Shown in pieces: positions 1 through 8,608 of a stretch of DNA of 64,000 nucleotides. Source of the DNA: Planctomycetales bacterium 71-10 (GTDB lineage: Bacteria > Planctomycetota > Planctomycetia > Isosphaerales > Isosphaeraceae); NCBI GenBank assembly GCA_001898385.1, contig MKTT01000098.1, positions 12,605-76,604 of the forward strand, in the 5' to 3' direction. The notes under the pieces were generated by a model that made no database searches, was not told where the DNA came from, and saw nothing but the letters and a program-made list of their open reading frames with translations. Position numbers and translations under genes: made by a program. Every line of letters begins with the position of its first letter. The first letter of the stretch is position 1.

Positions 1-1
1 G

Positions 2-451
2 TTCGCCGTGGTGATCTCGAACAACTCCGGCGAGGGCGGGGCGTCGCTCTCCCGCCGCAACTACGGCGAGGACGTCGCGCACCTCAACAAGAGCTTCCCG
101 CACTGGTTCTGCGGCAACTACAAGCAGTATTCCGGCCACGAAGACAAGCTCCCCGTCGACCAGCACGAGCTGATCGCCCTGATCGCCCCACGCCCCGTCC
201 TGGTGAGCAGCGCCGAGGAGGACCGCTGGGCCGACCCCCGCGGCGAATTCCTGTCCGCCCAGGCCGCCGACCCGGTCTATCGCCTGCTGGGGACCGACGG
301 CCTGCGGCTCCGCGAGTGGCCCGCCCCCGCCGAGGACTCGCTCAGCCCGGGGACCGTCGGCTACCGCTACCGCCCCGGCAAGCACGACGTGCTGCCGTCG
401 GACTGGGAGGCGTTCCTGGACTTCGCCGACGCCCACCTGAAGCCGCGCTGA
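2..451 (+). CDS. Glucuronoyl methylesterase-like (CE15) hydrolase, C-terminal part
   Basis: This is the last 149 codons of a gene that begins before the window; the frame is open from base 2. The residues resemble the C-terminal half of CE15 4-O-methyl-glucuronoyl methylesterases and related acetyl xylan esterase-like alpha/beta hydrolases. They include the NNSGEGGAS stretch, a [16 protein letters not shown] block, an acidic [11 protein letters not shown] segment, and a late [11 protein letters not shown] motif whose His fits the catalytic histidine. The nucleophile serine lies outside the window. Such enzymes cleave ester links between lignin and glucuronoxylan and are usually exported. The neighbouring gene is on the opposite strand, ending 7 bases away, so the two converge. 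The superfamily is fairly sure; the exact substrate is inferred. Confidence 0.75.
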   Translation, partial: FAVVISNNSGEGGASLSRRNYGEDVAHLNKSFPHWFCGNYKQYSGHEDKLPVDQHELIALIAPRPVLVSSAEEDRWADPRGEFLSAQAADPVYRLLGTDGLRLREWPAPAEDSLSPGTVGYRYRPGKHDVLPSDWEAFLDFADAHLKPR

Positions 452-458
452 GCCGGCC

Positions 459-1295
459 TCAGAGCCAGTTCGAGGCGTGGGCCGCGGCGAAGCGATCGAA
501 GGTCCCCAGCGGCCGGCCGAGCAAGCCGGCGACCTCGGCGTCGGGCGCGGCGCACCAGCCCTGTCGGGCCAGCGCGTAGAACCTCAGAACCCGTTCGACG
601 TGCGCCGGCGGGAAGCCGCGCGACTCCAGCAGGCGGCCGGCCTCGGCCTCGTCGAGCGGGATGTAGCGGACGTCGCGACCGGTCGCCCGCGCGATCGCTC
701 CGGCGACCCGACGGTGGTCGAGCGCCTCGGGCCCGTTGACGTCGATCCCCCGGCCGGCGAGGGCGTCGTCGGCCAGGGCGCGGACCATCACCGCGGCGAC
801 GTCCTCGGCGTCGACGTAGGCGATGCGGGCGTCGGCCAGCGGGAGGCCGAGCGTCCCCTTCGCGACGACCTCGGCGCTCAGGGGCGGGCGGGCGAGCATC
901 TGCATGAAGAAGTTGGGCCGGACGTGCGCCCAGGCCATCCCCGACCCCTCCACCAGCCGCTCCACCTTGCGAAGCGAGAAGTCCTCCCGCCGTTCCGCCC
1001 CCAGCGCCGAGAGCGTCGCCACCCGCCGCACGCCCGCCGCGGCCATCGCCGCCACCACCGGCGCGGCGTGGAGGTGCGCCTCCTCGTCGCCCGGCCGCGA
1101 GACCAGCATCACGGCCGAGGCCCCCTCGAACGCCGGCCCGTGCGTCGCCGGGTCGAGCAGGTCGAACCGGACCATCCCCGGCCCCTCGGCCCGGCGCGAC
1201 GCCCCCTTGACCGCCAGCCCGCGCGCCCGCATCGTGGCGAGCACGCGACGACCGACCTCCCCCGTCGCCCCCAGGATCAGGTACGCCTCGGACAT
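459..1295 (-). CDS. NmrA-like NAD(P)-binding reductase
   Basis: A 278-residue cytoplasmic protein of the atypical short-chain dehydrogenase/NmrA group. The N-terminal beta-strand and GATGEVG loop (residues 9-15) form the dinucleotide-binding motif. The middle contains SRPGDEE and VATLSALGAERR, where classical SDRs have their active site, followed by HVRPNFFMQ and a C-terminal substrate-domain NGPEALDHRRVA block. That arrangement is typical of NmrA/quinone-oxidoreductase-2-like proteins, which reduce quinones or act as redox sensors. The start is ATG with GGGGGAGG four bases upstream. It is divergent from a TetR-type regulator, with a palindrome between them, so it is probably that regulator's target. 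The substrate cannot be told from sequence. Confidence 0.8.
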   Translation of the reverse strand: MSEAYLILGATGEVGRRVLATMRARGLAVKGASRRAEGPGMVRFDLLDPATHGPAFEGASAVMLVSRPGDEEAHLHAAPVVAAMAAAGVRRVATLSALGAERREDFSLRKVERLVEGSGMAWAHVRPNFFMQMLARPPLSAEVVAKGTLGLPLADARIAYVDAEDVAAVMVRALADDALAGRGIDVNGPEALDHRRVAGAIARATGRDVRYIPLDEAEAGRLLESRGFPPAHVERVLRFYALARQGWCAAPDAEVAGLLGRPLGTFDRFAAAHASNWL

Positions 1296-1326
1296 GGATC
1301 CTCCCCCGGATCGATCACCCTCTTGG

Positions 1327-1348
1327 ATAGTAACGGTAACGTTACTAT
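1327..1348. promoter_or_regulatory. Palindromic operator between NmrA-like gene and tetR-type gene
   Basis: ATAGTAAC (1327-1334) and GTTACTAT (1341-1348) are perfect 8-base inverted repeats separated by GGTAAC. The site lies in the 59-bp divergent gap and ends six bases before the GTG of the TetR-type gene. Size, symmetry and place match a TetR-family operator. Binding there would block both genes, giving autoregulation and control of the reductase. Binding is inferred. Confidence 0.7.
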
Positions 1349-1354
1349 ATCGCC

Positions 1355-1945
1355 GTGAATGCGAAGGACAAGAGCCGAGAGGCGACGAAGGCCGGGTTCG
1401 TGGCGGCGCTGGCGGCCGAGCTGGCGGCGGGGCGGGCGCCGACCGTGGAGGCTGTAGCGGCGCGGGCGGGGGCGAACAAGGCGCTCGTCTACCGCTACTT
1501 CGGCGGCCTGCCGGGCCTGGTCGCCGCTTACGCCGCGGGCGACTCGTTCATGCCGTCGGCGGCCGAGCTGATGGAGCTGGGCGGCCCGCTGGGCGGGAAG
1601 TCGGCGCGGGAGAGGTTCGCGGCGTGCGCGACGGCCACGGTCGCCGCGCTGGCGAGGCGGCCGGCGACGGTGCAGGTGCTCCTGCTCCTCCCCACCTTCG
1701 GCCCGGAGACGCTGGCCGCGCTTCGGGAGGGCCGCGCCCGGGGGATCGCCCAGATCCGCGAGGCGTTCGGCGAGCCCGGGGCCGGCCTCGGGTTCGACGC
1801 CGACGTCGCGTTCGGCCTGCTGGTCGCGGGGGCCTGCCAGATGCTCGCCGCGGGGCGGTCGACCTGGCTCGGGGGCGAGCAACCCCCGGCCGAGCTGGCC
1901 GACGGCATCGGCCGGGCCATCCGGGGCATGCTGGGCGTTGGATGA
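1355..1945 (+). CDS. TetR/AcrR-family transcriptional regulator
   Basis: A 196-residue protein with an N-terminal helix-turn-helix (about residues 20-60; TVEAVAARAGANKALVYRYF matches the family's recognition-helix region) and an all-helical C-terminal ligand domain. The GTG start lies six bases downstream of the inverted repeat, leaving little room for a leader or ribosome-binding site, so the mRNA may be near-leaderless. It is transcribed away from the NmrA-like reductase and most likely represses it and itself until a small molecule binds. The inducer is unknown. Confidence 0.85.
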   Translation: MNAKDKSREATKAGFVAALAAELAAGRAPTVEAVAARAGANKALVYRYFGGLPGLVAAYAAGDSFMPSAAELMELGGPLGGKSARERFAACATATVAALARRPATVQVLLLLPTFGPETLAALREGRARGIAQIREAFGEPGAGLGFDADVAFGLLVAGACQMLAAGRSTWLGGEQPPAELADGIGRAIRGMLGVG

Positions 1946-2030
1946 CGGCGGGCCTCGCCCCGGCCCGAATCGTCCGGCACCCTCGCGGGCGCGAACCCGC
2001 GGGGGGCCCGGCGCGTCGATGAGGACCGTG

Positions 2031-2059
2031 TTGCCGCCTTTCGGATGGGGGGCTACAAT
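2031..2059 (+). promoter_or_regulatory. Sigma-70-type promoter upstream of small ORF and rbfA-like gene
   Basis: TTGCCG (2031-2036), a 17-base spacer, then TACAAT (2054-2059). The -10 matches the consensus at five of six positions and the spacing is ideal. Transcription would start near 2066 and read through the 24-codon ORF at 2139 into the RbfA-like gene at 2407. Confidence 0.65.
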
Positions 2060-2138
2060 AGCTTTGCACGTTCGATCGCGATTCCCGTGAATCGGTCGCG
2101 TTGCCACTTCTCCTTTCCTCACGCGAAGGAGGCCGACG

Positions 2139-2213
2139 ATGTCTTTCCACTCCCGCCCTATTGAATCGTCGGGCCCGATTTCGCCGTTCCGTCCCACCGC
2201 GGACCGCCGCTGA
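2139..2213 (+). CDS. Possible 24-residue peptide, leader to rbfA-like gene
   Basis: A short ORF with an ideal ribosome-binding site: AAGGAGG at 2126-2132, six bases before ATG. It encodes 24 residues rich in Ser, Pro and Arg (MSFHSRPIESSG at the start, TADRR at the end). It sits about 73 bases downstream of the predicted start of the strong promoter at 2031-2059. No family is recognised. It could be a small protein, or a leader peptide controlling the RbfA-like gene about 190 bases further on. Evidence is the initiation signals only; coding potential cannot be judged at this length. Confidence 0.45.
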   Translation: MSFHSRPIESSGPISPFRPTADRR

Positions 2214-2406
2214 GCGACGCCGCCGGCGCGAAGCCGCTTCGCGCTCGCGCCCGGCGTGGAAGATCCGTTCCGAGATCGGGCCGCCCCGCCCCGCCCCGTC
2301 GCGCCCCCCTGCTAGGGACGCCGACGGTCGGCGCCGCCCCCGCGCGGCGTCGGGAAGCGTCAAGGGTTCCACACGCGTAACCGTCGAACGAATCATGAGG
2401 ATGATC

Positions 2407-2832
2407 ATGGGACGTCATTTCCCACTCCGCCGGGTCGAGGATTGGACCCCCGCCGACGCCGTGGGCCGCGAAGGGCCGCGGCCGTCGGGCCCGCACCGCC
2501 GTCGCGGCGGCCGCGGCGGGGGCCCTTCGGAGCCCTCCGGGCGCAAGGCCATGCAGCTCTGCCACCAGGTGGCCGTGACCCTGAGCGAAGTGCTGGCCGA
2601 TTGCGGCGACCCGGTCTTGCAGGGCCTGCGGGTTCTCAACGTCGAGCCCGCGCCGGACGCCTCGCGGCTGTCCGTCGCCCTGACCTGCGACGACGACCAG
2701 GCGCTCTCGCGCGTTGAGGACCACCTGGCCCGCGCCTCGGGGCACCTCCGCGGCGAGGTCGCCCAGGCCGTCACGCGCAAGCGGGCCCCGGTGCTGATCT
2801 ATCACGTCGCGCCCGGCGAGGCTTCGGACTGA
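2407..2832 (+). CDS. rbfA: RbfA-like ribosome-binding factor
   Basis: A 141-residue protein. After a basic, Gly/Arg-rich N-terminus of about 45 residues comes a domain of about 90 residues that reads like RbfA. It has an initial helix (KAMQLCHQVAVTLSEVLAD), a strand with LRVLNVEPAPDASRLSVALT, a helix SRVEDHLARASGHLRGEVAQ and a final RKRAPVLIYHV strand. RbfA is a KH-like cold-shock factor that binds the small ribosomal subunit and helps mature the 16S 5' end. Three in-frame ATGs occur (2395, 2401, 2407); 2407 is chosen because GAGG lies six bases upstream of it. The gene stands alone, away from nusA-infB-truB. The match is moderate; a degenerate paralogue is possible. Confidence 0.6.
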   Translation: MGRHFPLRRVEDWTPADAVGREGPRPSGPHRRRGGRGGGPSEPSGRKAMQLCHQVAVTLSEVLADCGDPVLQGLRVLNVEPAPDASRLSVALTCDDDQALSRVEDHLARASGHLRGEVAQAVTRKRAPVLIYHVAPGEASD

Positions 2833-2890
2833 CGCGGCGACGCGGCGGCCTCCTCCTCGCGCGGGGGGAGGCCGCCCGCTGGTTCGTCGA

Positions 2891-3961
2891 TCAGCCCACC
2901 ACGACGCGGCCGGGCCGGCCCTCGGCGAGGGGCTCCTCGACCTCGATGGGGCGGTCGAGGAACGCGCGGATGGTGTGGGCGTTGGTCCGGAGGTGCTCGG
3001 TGACGTGCGAGACGGTGTAGACCGATCGGCCCTCGGCCAGCGCCAGGGGGAGGAGGATCTGGTCGGCCGAGTGGGGGTCGACGGCGCCGTCGACGACGCC
3101 CAGGAAGTCGAGCAGCTCGTCCACGGCCTCGTCGGCGACCAGCTCGGCGGGCTTGCCGCGCTCGCCGATCCCGACGAACGTGGCGGGGGCCGTGCCGGCG
3201 TGCTCCGCGGCCAGCGCGATCGCCGCCCCCTGGCCGATGCTCGGCCACGAGGCCGTCTCGACCTCCGCGTCGACGTTCAGGCCGGCGTCGGCCAGGCGCG
3301 CCAGGGCGCGGTCGCGCATCCGGGTCGCGACGTGCTCGGGGAGGTTCGCCGCGCCGGCGACGCCGCGGATCCGCAGCAGGTCGCCGCGGGTGGTGCGCAC
3401 CCAGGGCTTCGGCCTCGCGGGCTCGATCCAGGCTTCGAGCCGGCCGCCCCCCCTGGGGTAGAAGCCGGCCGAGGGGGTCGCCAGGGCGACGGGCATGCCG
3501 AAATTCGCCAGGTGCCCGCGCCAGGTCCGCTCCAGGAACGGCGACGGCGGGGCCTTGGGGTTGAACGTGCCGCCGATCAGCGTCAGGCGGCAGGCCGTCT
3601 CGGCGCGCATCGCCAGCGGCAGGTGGAGGGTCTGGAGGACCATCCCGGTCGAGCCGGCGGTGCCGATGTCGATGGTCAGGTCGCGGGGCTCGACGGCGCC
3701 GGGCCGGAAGACCAGGTCGCGCGAGCCGACCTCGCAGCCCAGCACGTCCGCGCGGCCCAGCAGCGCCGCGGCTTCGACGGCCGCCTTGTGCTGGGGGCGG
3801 AGGCCCGGCTTGTCGCGGTTGGCGCGGATCTTGGAGACCCGGAACGGCCGGCCGGTCAGCAGCGAGAGCGTCAGGGCGGTGCGGAGGATCTGCCCGCCCC
3901 CCTCGCCGCGCGAGCCGTCGAGGGTGACGAGGGATTCCGACGAGGGTCGGGTGGACGACAC
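2891..3961 (-). CDS. rtcA: RNA 3'-terminal phosphate cyclase
   Basis: A 356-residue protein close to the usual 340 residues of RtcA, which converts an RNA 3'-phosphate to a 2',3'-cyclic phosphate using ATP. Family signatures are visible: GSRGEGGGQILRTALTLS near the N-terminus, NRDKPGLRPQHKAAVEAA, the GTAGSTGMVLQTL nucleotide-binding stretch, GGTFNPKAPP, FYPRGGG, and TEHLRTNAHT, whose His (about residue 323) fits the adenylated catalytic histidine. The GTG start at 3961 is preferred because the match begins a few residues later and AGGGGA lies upstream; the frame stays open to 4171 without similarity. No RtcB ligase or RtcR regulator is next to it; the lipoprotein gene upstream on the same strand is 226 bp away. 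Confidence 0.9.
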   Translation of the reverse strand: MSSTRPSSESLVTLDGSRGEGGGQILRTALTLSLLTGRPFRVSKIRANRDKPGLRPQHKAAVEAAALLGRADVLGCEVGSRDLVFRPGAVEPRDLTIDIGTAGSTGMVLQTLHLPLAMRAETACRLTLIGGTFNPKAPPSPFLERTWRGHLANFGMPVALATPSAGFYPRGGGRLEAWIEPARPKPWVRTTRGDLLRIRGVAGAANLPEHVATRMRDRALARLADAGLNVDAEVETASWPSIGQGAAIALAAEHAGTAPATFVGIGERGKPAELVADEAVDELLDFLGVVDGAVDPHSADQILLPLALAEGRSVYTVSHVTEHLRTNAHTIRAFLDRPIEVEEPLAEGRPGRVVVG

Positions 3962-4187
3962 GGCGCGCGATCCCCTGGAAGGCCGAGGACGGGGGGGAGA
4001 GGCCCACGACGGCCGCTTCGGGCCCGGGGCCTGGTCGTGCGCGGCGTGGCCGAACCATCGCCTACGACACGCGCCGGCGGGCTCGGGTTCGATCCCCGTC
4101 GCGGGCTGCCGACGTCCGTCCCCGGATCCGATCTCGCCGTCCATGGTCGCGCTCCTCCTGCGTCGGGTCAACGGGACGCCGCCCGGA

Positions 4188-5150
4188 TCAGCGGGCGATC
4201 TCGTCGTCGGCCGGGGTCGGGCCGGCGTCCGCGGGGCCGTCGGCCGGGGCCGACTTCGCGGGGGTCTTCTTCTCCTCGATCACGCCGAGCTGGTTGCGCT
4301 CGGCCCAGACCAGGGCCACGCGCTGGGTACGCTGGTCGGGGTGCTCGCCGGAGGCCGTGAACAGGAACGCGCCCAGGCTCCGCTCCTGCTCCGGCAGGCA
4401 GCCGAGGACGACGACCTGCCCCGGCTCGATCACCAGCCGGGCGGTCAGGTCGCGGACGGCGTCCTGCTTCTGGCCGTCGGCGATCTTGAACTCCTGCGGG
4501 GCGTAGGGGGTCGCCTGCTGGAGCGGCTCGTACGAGCGCCGGATCGGCCCGTGGTGGACCTCGGGGGTCAGCCGGAGGGCGACCGCGTTGGCCCCGTGGT
4601 GCTCGGGCGTGACGCGGTAGTGGCCGCGGGCGTTGTCGTAGTCCTTGCCGGTGATGCGGCCGTCGAGGTTCAGCAGCAGGCTGGCCTGCTCCACCTCGTC
4701 GCTGAGCGCGAACAGCTCCTGGGTCCCCTCGGGGACCAGGAACGTGACCGGCTCCACCTTGTTCGGGGGCGGGGCGGAGAAGAGGGCCTCCAGCTCGCGC
4801 GGCAGGTCGCCGGAGATGCGGCCGAGCCGGATGCCGTTGGCCTGGAGCGCCCGGCGCTCCTCGTGCGAGATCGCCTGCTCGTCGGCGGCCCGCCACACGA
4901 CCTCGTTGACGACGGGGTCGCGGAACGGCCGGCCGACGATGGCCAGGCGCAGGGCGCACTTCTTGGGCTCGATCACCTCGCCCTGGGGCCGGCCGATGCG
5001 CCCCAGCAGGTTGTCGGGGCGGATCTGGTCCCTGTGCGGGTTGCAGCCCCAGGCCCCCGCGAAGCCCGCCGCCAGGCCGCCGAGGGCGGCCCGCCGCGTG
5101 ACGGCCGAATAACCCCGACGCGCACCCATGGGGCGGAATCCTTTCCGCAT
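4188..5150 (-). CDS. Secreted lipoprotein of unknown function
   Basis: About 320 residues. The N-terminus has a twin-arginine-like RR, a hydrophobic stretch (ALGGLAAGFAGAW) and a Cys (AGAWGC), consistent with a lipobox and attachment to a membrane. The mature part has no motif I recognise. It contains EPKKCALRLAIVGRPFRDPVVNEVVW, a VTFLVPEGTQELFAL segment and VIEPGQVVVLGCLPEQERSLGAFLF, and ends in a Lys/Pro/Ala/Asp-rich tail. The ATG at 5150 has GGGAGG eight bases upstream; ATG 5129 is an alternative. It precedes rtcA on the same strand and diverges from the histidine kinase. Probably a planctomycete-specific envelope protein; no function is proposed. Confidence 0.7.
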   Translation of the reverse strand: MRKGFRPMGARRGYSAVTRRAALGGLAAGFAGAWGCNPHRDQIRPDNLLGRIGRPQGEVIEPKKCALRLAIVGRPFRDPVVNEVVWRAADEQAISHEERRALQANGIRLGRISGDLPRELEALFSAPPPNKVEPVTFLVPEGTQELFALSDEVEQASLLLNLDGRITGKDYDNARGHYRVTPEHHGANAVALRLTPEVHHGPIRRSYEPLQQATPYAPQEFKIADGQKQDAVRDLTARLVIEPGQVVVLGCLPEQERSLGAFLFTASGEHPDQRTQRVALVWAERNQLGVIEEKKTPAKSAPADGPADAGPTPADDEIAR

Positions 5151-5431
5151 GGAAACTGCCTCCCGACGGACCCTTAGCCGACGACGGGCCGCGAGTTTAG
5201 GGCCGCCCGACGCCCCCGTCAACCGCAGTCGGTCGCGGCGGGGGGCGCGATCGTCGGTCGAGGACTGGGCGCGTGTTCCGGTTGCGACCCCCTCCCGGGG
5301 GCGGGTATACCAGGGGCGACGGCCGTCCCCCGGGCCGGCCGAGGCCCCCGATCCGCGACGCCGTGCTTCAGGATGAAACCCCAGGGGTCGAGCGACCGGA
5401 CGCCCATGAACCGACACGGAAGGCCCCCACG

Positions 5432-8400
5432 TTGACCGCGCTCCTGGCGGCCCGCATGACGGCGGCGGCGATCGCCGCCGCCTGGCTGGCCTGCGCCGCG
5501 ATCCTGGCCCGCGGGCGTCGGCGCGAGGCCCCGGCCCGCGCCCTGGCGGCGTTCGCGGCCCTGGCCGCCGCGGCCCGGCTGGCGTCGGCGCTGGGCGCGC
5601 CGGCCGACGGCGCCCTCCGGCTGGCCCTGGGCGCCGGCGAGGCCCTGGCGGCGATCACGATCGTCCTGGCCTCGCGCCCGAGGGCCCCGGCGGGGGCCGC
5701 CGCCCCGGCGCTCGTCGACGACCTCGACGCCCGCTGGCTCCAGCTCTTCGCCAGCCGGACCGAGGAGGCGATGATCGTCACCGACGCCCGCCTGCGGATC
5801 GAGTGGGTCAACGAGGGCTTCACGCGGATCACCGGGTATGAGCCGGCGGAGGTCGTCGGCAAGGCGCCCGGGGCGGTCCTCCAGGGGCCCGAGTCCGACC
5901 CGGCCGTGCGCGCCTACATCAGCCAGCGGCTGAAGGCCGAGAAGCCGGTGCGGGCGGAGATCCTCAACTACGCCAAGAGCGGCCGGCCCTACTGGGCCGC
6001 GATGGAGATCCGCCCGCTCTTCGACGCCGACGGCCGGCTGGTCAACTTCCTCTCCGTGCAGACCGACGTCACCGAGCGGAAGCGGGCCGAGCGGCGGCTG
6101 GAGGCCCAGTACGCCGTGATGCGGATCCTCGGCGACTGCACGCGGCTCGACGAGGCGGCCCCCCACCTGCTGGCGACGATCGGCCGGACGCTGGAGTTCG
6201 ACGTCGCCGCGTTCTGGACCTGGGACCGCCTGGCGCGGTCGCCGAGGCCCGCCGGCCGGCCCTGGACCTCCTCGCGCGCCGAGGCCGCGTGGACGGCCGA
6301 CGCCCCCCCCGCCCCGCTGCCGGCCGCCGTCGCCGGGCCGATGGAGAGGGTCTGGGCCACCGGCGCGCCGGCGTGGGTCTCCGAGATCGTCCCCCCCCGC
6401 CCCGACGGCCCCGGCCCCCCCATGCCCGAGGCCCTGCGCGGGCTCCGCAGCGTCGTCGTGATCCCGGTGGCCGACGCCGAGAAGAGCCCGCTCGTCGGCG
6501 TGCTGACGCTCTTCGGCCGCGAGCCGATGGAGCGCGACGAGCCGCTGTTGCAGGTGCTCACCACGCTCGGCCGCCAGATCGGCCTGTTCGCCGAGCGCCG
6601 CAAGGCCGTGCGCGAGCAGGCCGAGATCAACGCCCGGCTCAACGCCATGCTCGACGCCTCCACCCAGTCGGCGATCCTGGCGACGGATCCGAACGGCCTG
6701 ATCACGATCTTCAACACGGGGGCCGAGCGGATGCTGGGCTACGCCGCCGGCGAGGTGGTCGGCCGGACGACCCCGCTGATCCTCCACGACCCGGCCGAGG
6801 TCGCCACCCGCGCCGGCGATCTGGCCGCGGAGTCGGGCCGGCCCGTGCAGGGCTTCGAGGCGCTGGTCGGCCGCGCCCGCCGCGACGGCCACGAGGTCTC
6901 CGAGTGGACGCTCGTCCGCAAGGACGGCTCGCGGATCGCGGTGCTGCTGGCGGTCACGGCCGTGCGCGACCCCGAGGGGACGCTCCGCGGCTTCCTCGCC
7001 ATCGCCACCGACCTCAGCCAGCGCCAGGCCGCCGAGCGGAACCTCCGCGCCAGCGAGGGCCGGCTCCGCCGGCTGGTCGAGGCGAACATCTTCGGCGTGG
7101 CCTTCGGCGAGATGACCGGCGCGCTGACCGACGCCAACGACGCCTTCCTCGACATGGTCGGCTACTCGCGCGACGACATGGTCGACGGCGGCGTCCACTG
7201 GCTCAACCTGGTGGCCGACACCTCCACGCGCTGGGTCCGCCGCTGTCGCGTCCAGCTCGCCCGGCACGGGAGCTGCCCGCCGTTCGAGATCGAGGTCCGC
7301 CGCAAGGACGGCCGCGCCGTCCCCATCCTGCTGGGCCTCGCCCGGCTCGACGAGGCCCGCACCGACGCCCGCGCGCCGATCGTCGCCTTCTGCCTGGACC
7401 TCTCCGAGCGCAAGGTCCTGGAGGACGAGCTGCGCCGCCACGCCGCCGACCTCGCCGAGGCCGACCACCGCAAGAACCAGTTCATCGCCATGCTCGGCCA
7501 CGAGCTGCGCAACCCCCTGGCGCCGATCCGCCACGCGGTGAAGGTGATGGAGCAGCGCGGCGAGGACGCCGCGACGGTCGTCTGGGCCCGCGACCTCATC
7601 GGCCGCCAGGTCGCCGTGATCGCGCACCTGGTCGGCGACCTGCTGGAGATCGCCCGGGTGGACCGCGGCAAGATCGCCCTGAAGGTCGAGCCGACCGACG
7701 TGGCCGCCGTCGTCGCGGCGGCCGTCGAGACCAGCCGGCCGGAGATCGACGCCCGCGGCCACGACCTGACCGTCGCCGTCCCCCCGGCGCGGACGCTCGT
7801 CGCGGCCGACCCGATCCGGATGGCCCAGGTCCTCTCCAACCTGCTGCACAACGCGGCCAAGTACACCGAGGACGGCGGCTCGATCCGGATCTCGGCCGAC
7901 GTCGAGCGCGAGCTCGTCGCCTTCCGCGTCCGCGACGACGGCATCGGCATCCCCCGGGCGATGCTCGCCCGCGTCTTCGACGTCTTCACGCAGGTCGACC
8001 GGACCCTGGACCGATCGGAGGGGGGCCTGGGCCTGGGCCTCACCCTGGTCCGCAGCCTGGTGGAGATGCACGGCGGGACCGTGGAGGCGCTCAGCGAGGG
8101 GCCCGGCCGCGGCTCCGAGTTCGTCGTCCGCCTGCCCCTCCTCCGCATCGAAGCCGTCGCCGCGCCGCCCGAGCCTCCCCCCGCCGCGGCCGAGGCCCCG
8201 GCCGGCCCCATGCCGGCCCGGCGCATCCTCGTGGTCGACGACAACGTCCGCTCGGCCGAGAGCCTGGCGATGATCCTGGAGTACGAGGGCCACTCCGTCC
8301 GCGTGGCCCACGACGGGCCGTCCGCCCTCCACGCCGCCTGCTCCGAGCGGTTCGACGTCGCGTTCATGGACATCGGCCTGCCGGGCATGGACGGCTACCA

Positions 8401-8608
8401 GGTCGCCCGCAACCTCCGCGCCCGCCCCGAGCCGGCCGGCCTCTTGCTGGTCGCCGTCACCGGCTACGCCGAGGACGAGGCCCGCCGCCTCTCCCACGAG
8501 GCCGGCTTCGACCACCACCTCGTCAAGCCCGTCGACCCCGACGCCATCCTCGCCGTCGTCGCCTCGCTCGAATGGTCGCCCGACTCCGCCGCCGTGGGGC
8601 GGCCATGA
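5432..8608 (+). CDS. Hybrid sensor histidine kinase (TM-PAS-GAF-PAS-PAS-HK-REC)
   Basis: About 1058 residues. Two or three short hydrophobic segments (residues 1-90) precede a PAS/PAC domain (about 103-217), a GAF domain (about 225-390), two more PAS domains (about 397-527 and 540-657) and a HisKA domain with phospho-acceptor His690 in GHELRNP. The HATPase_c domain follows (about 787-905; NLLHNAAKYT, DDGIGIP, GGLGLGLTLV), then a C-terminal receiver with Asp980 in FMDIGLPG and Lys in LVKPVDP. It is therefore a membrane-linked hybrid kinase that senses signals through PAS/GAF domains and can pass phosphate to its own receiver. The TTG at 5432 has GGAAGG eight bases before it; ATG 5456 is an alternative. 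No cognate regulator is adjacent, so its output is unknown. The stop codon touches a palindromic repeat. Confidence 0.92.
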   Translation: MTALLAARMTAAAIAAAWLACAAILARGRRREAPARALAAFAALAAAARLASALGAPADGALRLALGAGEALAAITIVLASRPRAPAGAAAPALVDDLDARWLQLFASRTEEAMIVTDARLRIEWVNEGFTRITGYEPAEVVGKAPGAVLQGPESDPAVRAYISQRLKAEKPVRAEILNYAKSGRPYWAAMEIRPLFDADGRLVNFLSVQTDVTERKRAERRLEAQYAVMRILGDCTRLDEAAPHLLATIGRTLEFDVAAFWTWDRLARSPRPAGRPWTSSRAEAAWTADAPPAPLPAAVAGPMERVWATGAPAWVSEIVPPRPDGPGPPMPEALRGLRSVVVIPVADAEKSPLVGVLTLFGREPMERDEPLLQVLTTLGRQIGLFAERRKAVREQAEINARLNAMLDASTQSAILATDPNGLITIFNTGAERMLGYAAGEVVGRTTPLILHDPAEVATRAGDLAAESGRPVQGFEALVGRARRDGHEVSEWTLVRKDGSRIAVLLAVTAVRDPEGTLRGFLAIATDLSQRQAAERNLRASEGRLRRLVEANIFGVAFGEMTGALTDANDAFLDMVGYSRDDMVDGGVHWLNLVADTSTRWVRRCRVQLARHGSCPPFEIEVRRKDGRAVPILLGLARLDEARTDARAPIVAFCLDLSERKVLEDELRRHAADLAEADHRKNQFIAMLGHELRNPLAPIRHAVKVMEQRGEDAATVVWARDLIGRQVAVIAHLVGDLLEIARVDRGKIALKVEPTDVAAVVAAAVETSRPEIDARGHDLTVAVPPARTLVAADPIRMAQVLSNLLHNAAKYTEDGGSIRISADVERELVAFRVRDDGIGIPRAMLARVFDVFTQVDRTLDRSEGGLGLGLTLVRSLVEMHGGTVEALSEGPGRGSEFVVRLPLLRIEAVAAPPEPPPAAAEAPAGPMPARRILVVDDNVRSAESLAMILEYEGHSVRVAHDGPSALHAACSERFDVAFMDIGLPGMDGYQVARNLRARPEPAGLLLVAVTGYAEDEARRLSHEAGFDHHLVKPVDPDAILAVVASLEWSPDSAAVGRP

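Noticed and set aside
2101..2406. Upstream extension of the RbfA-like gene in the same frame
   Set aside because: The residues are Arg/Pro-rich with no family match, and the start at 2407 has GAGG at the right distance.
4080..4115. GGGTTCGATCCCCGT resembles the T-arm of a tRNA between rtcA and the lipoprotein gene
   Set aside because: The arm pairs over only about four bases, and no D-arm, anticodon stem or seven-base acceptor stem can be built around it on either strand.
3962..4171. Upstream extension of rtcA in frame
   Set aside because: Similarity to RtcA begins just after GTG 3961, and a ribosome-binding site precedes it; the extension has no similarity.
5219..8518. Very long open frame antisense to the histidine kinase gene
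   Set aside because: Its translation has the Arg/Gly/Pro/Val-rich low-complexity look of high-GC antisense frames, while the sense frame contains full PAS, GAF, kinase and receiver domains.
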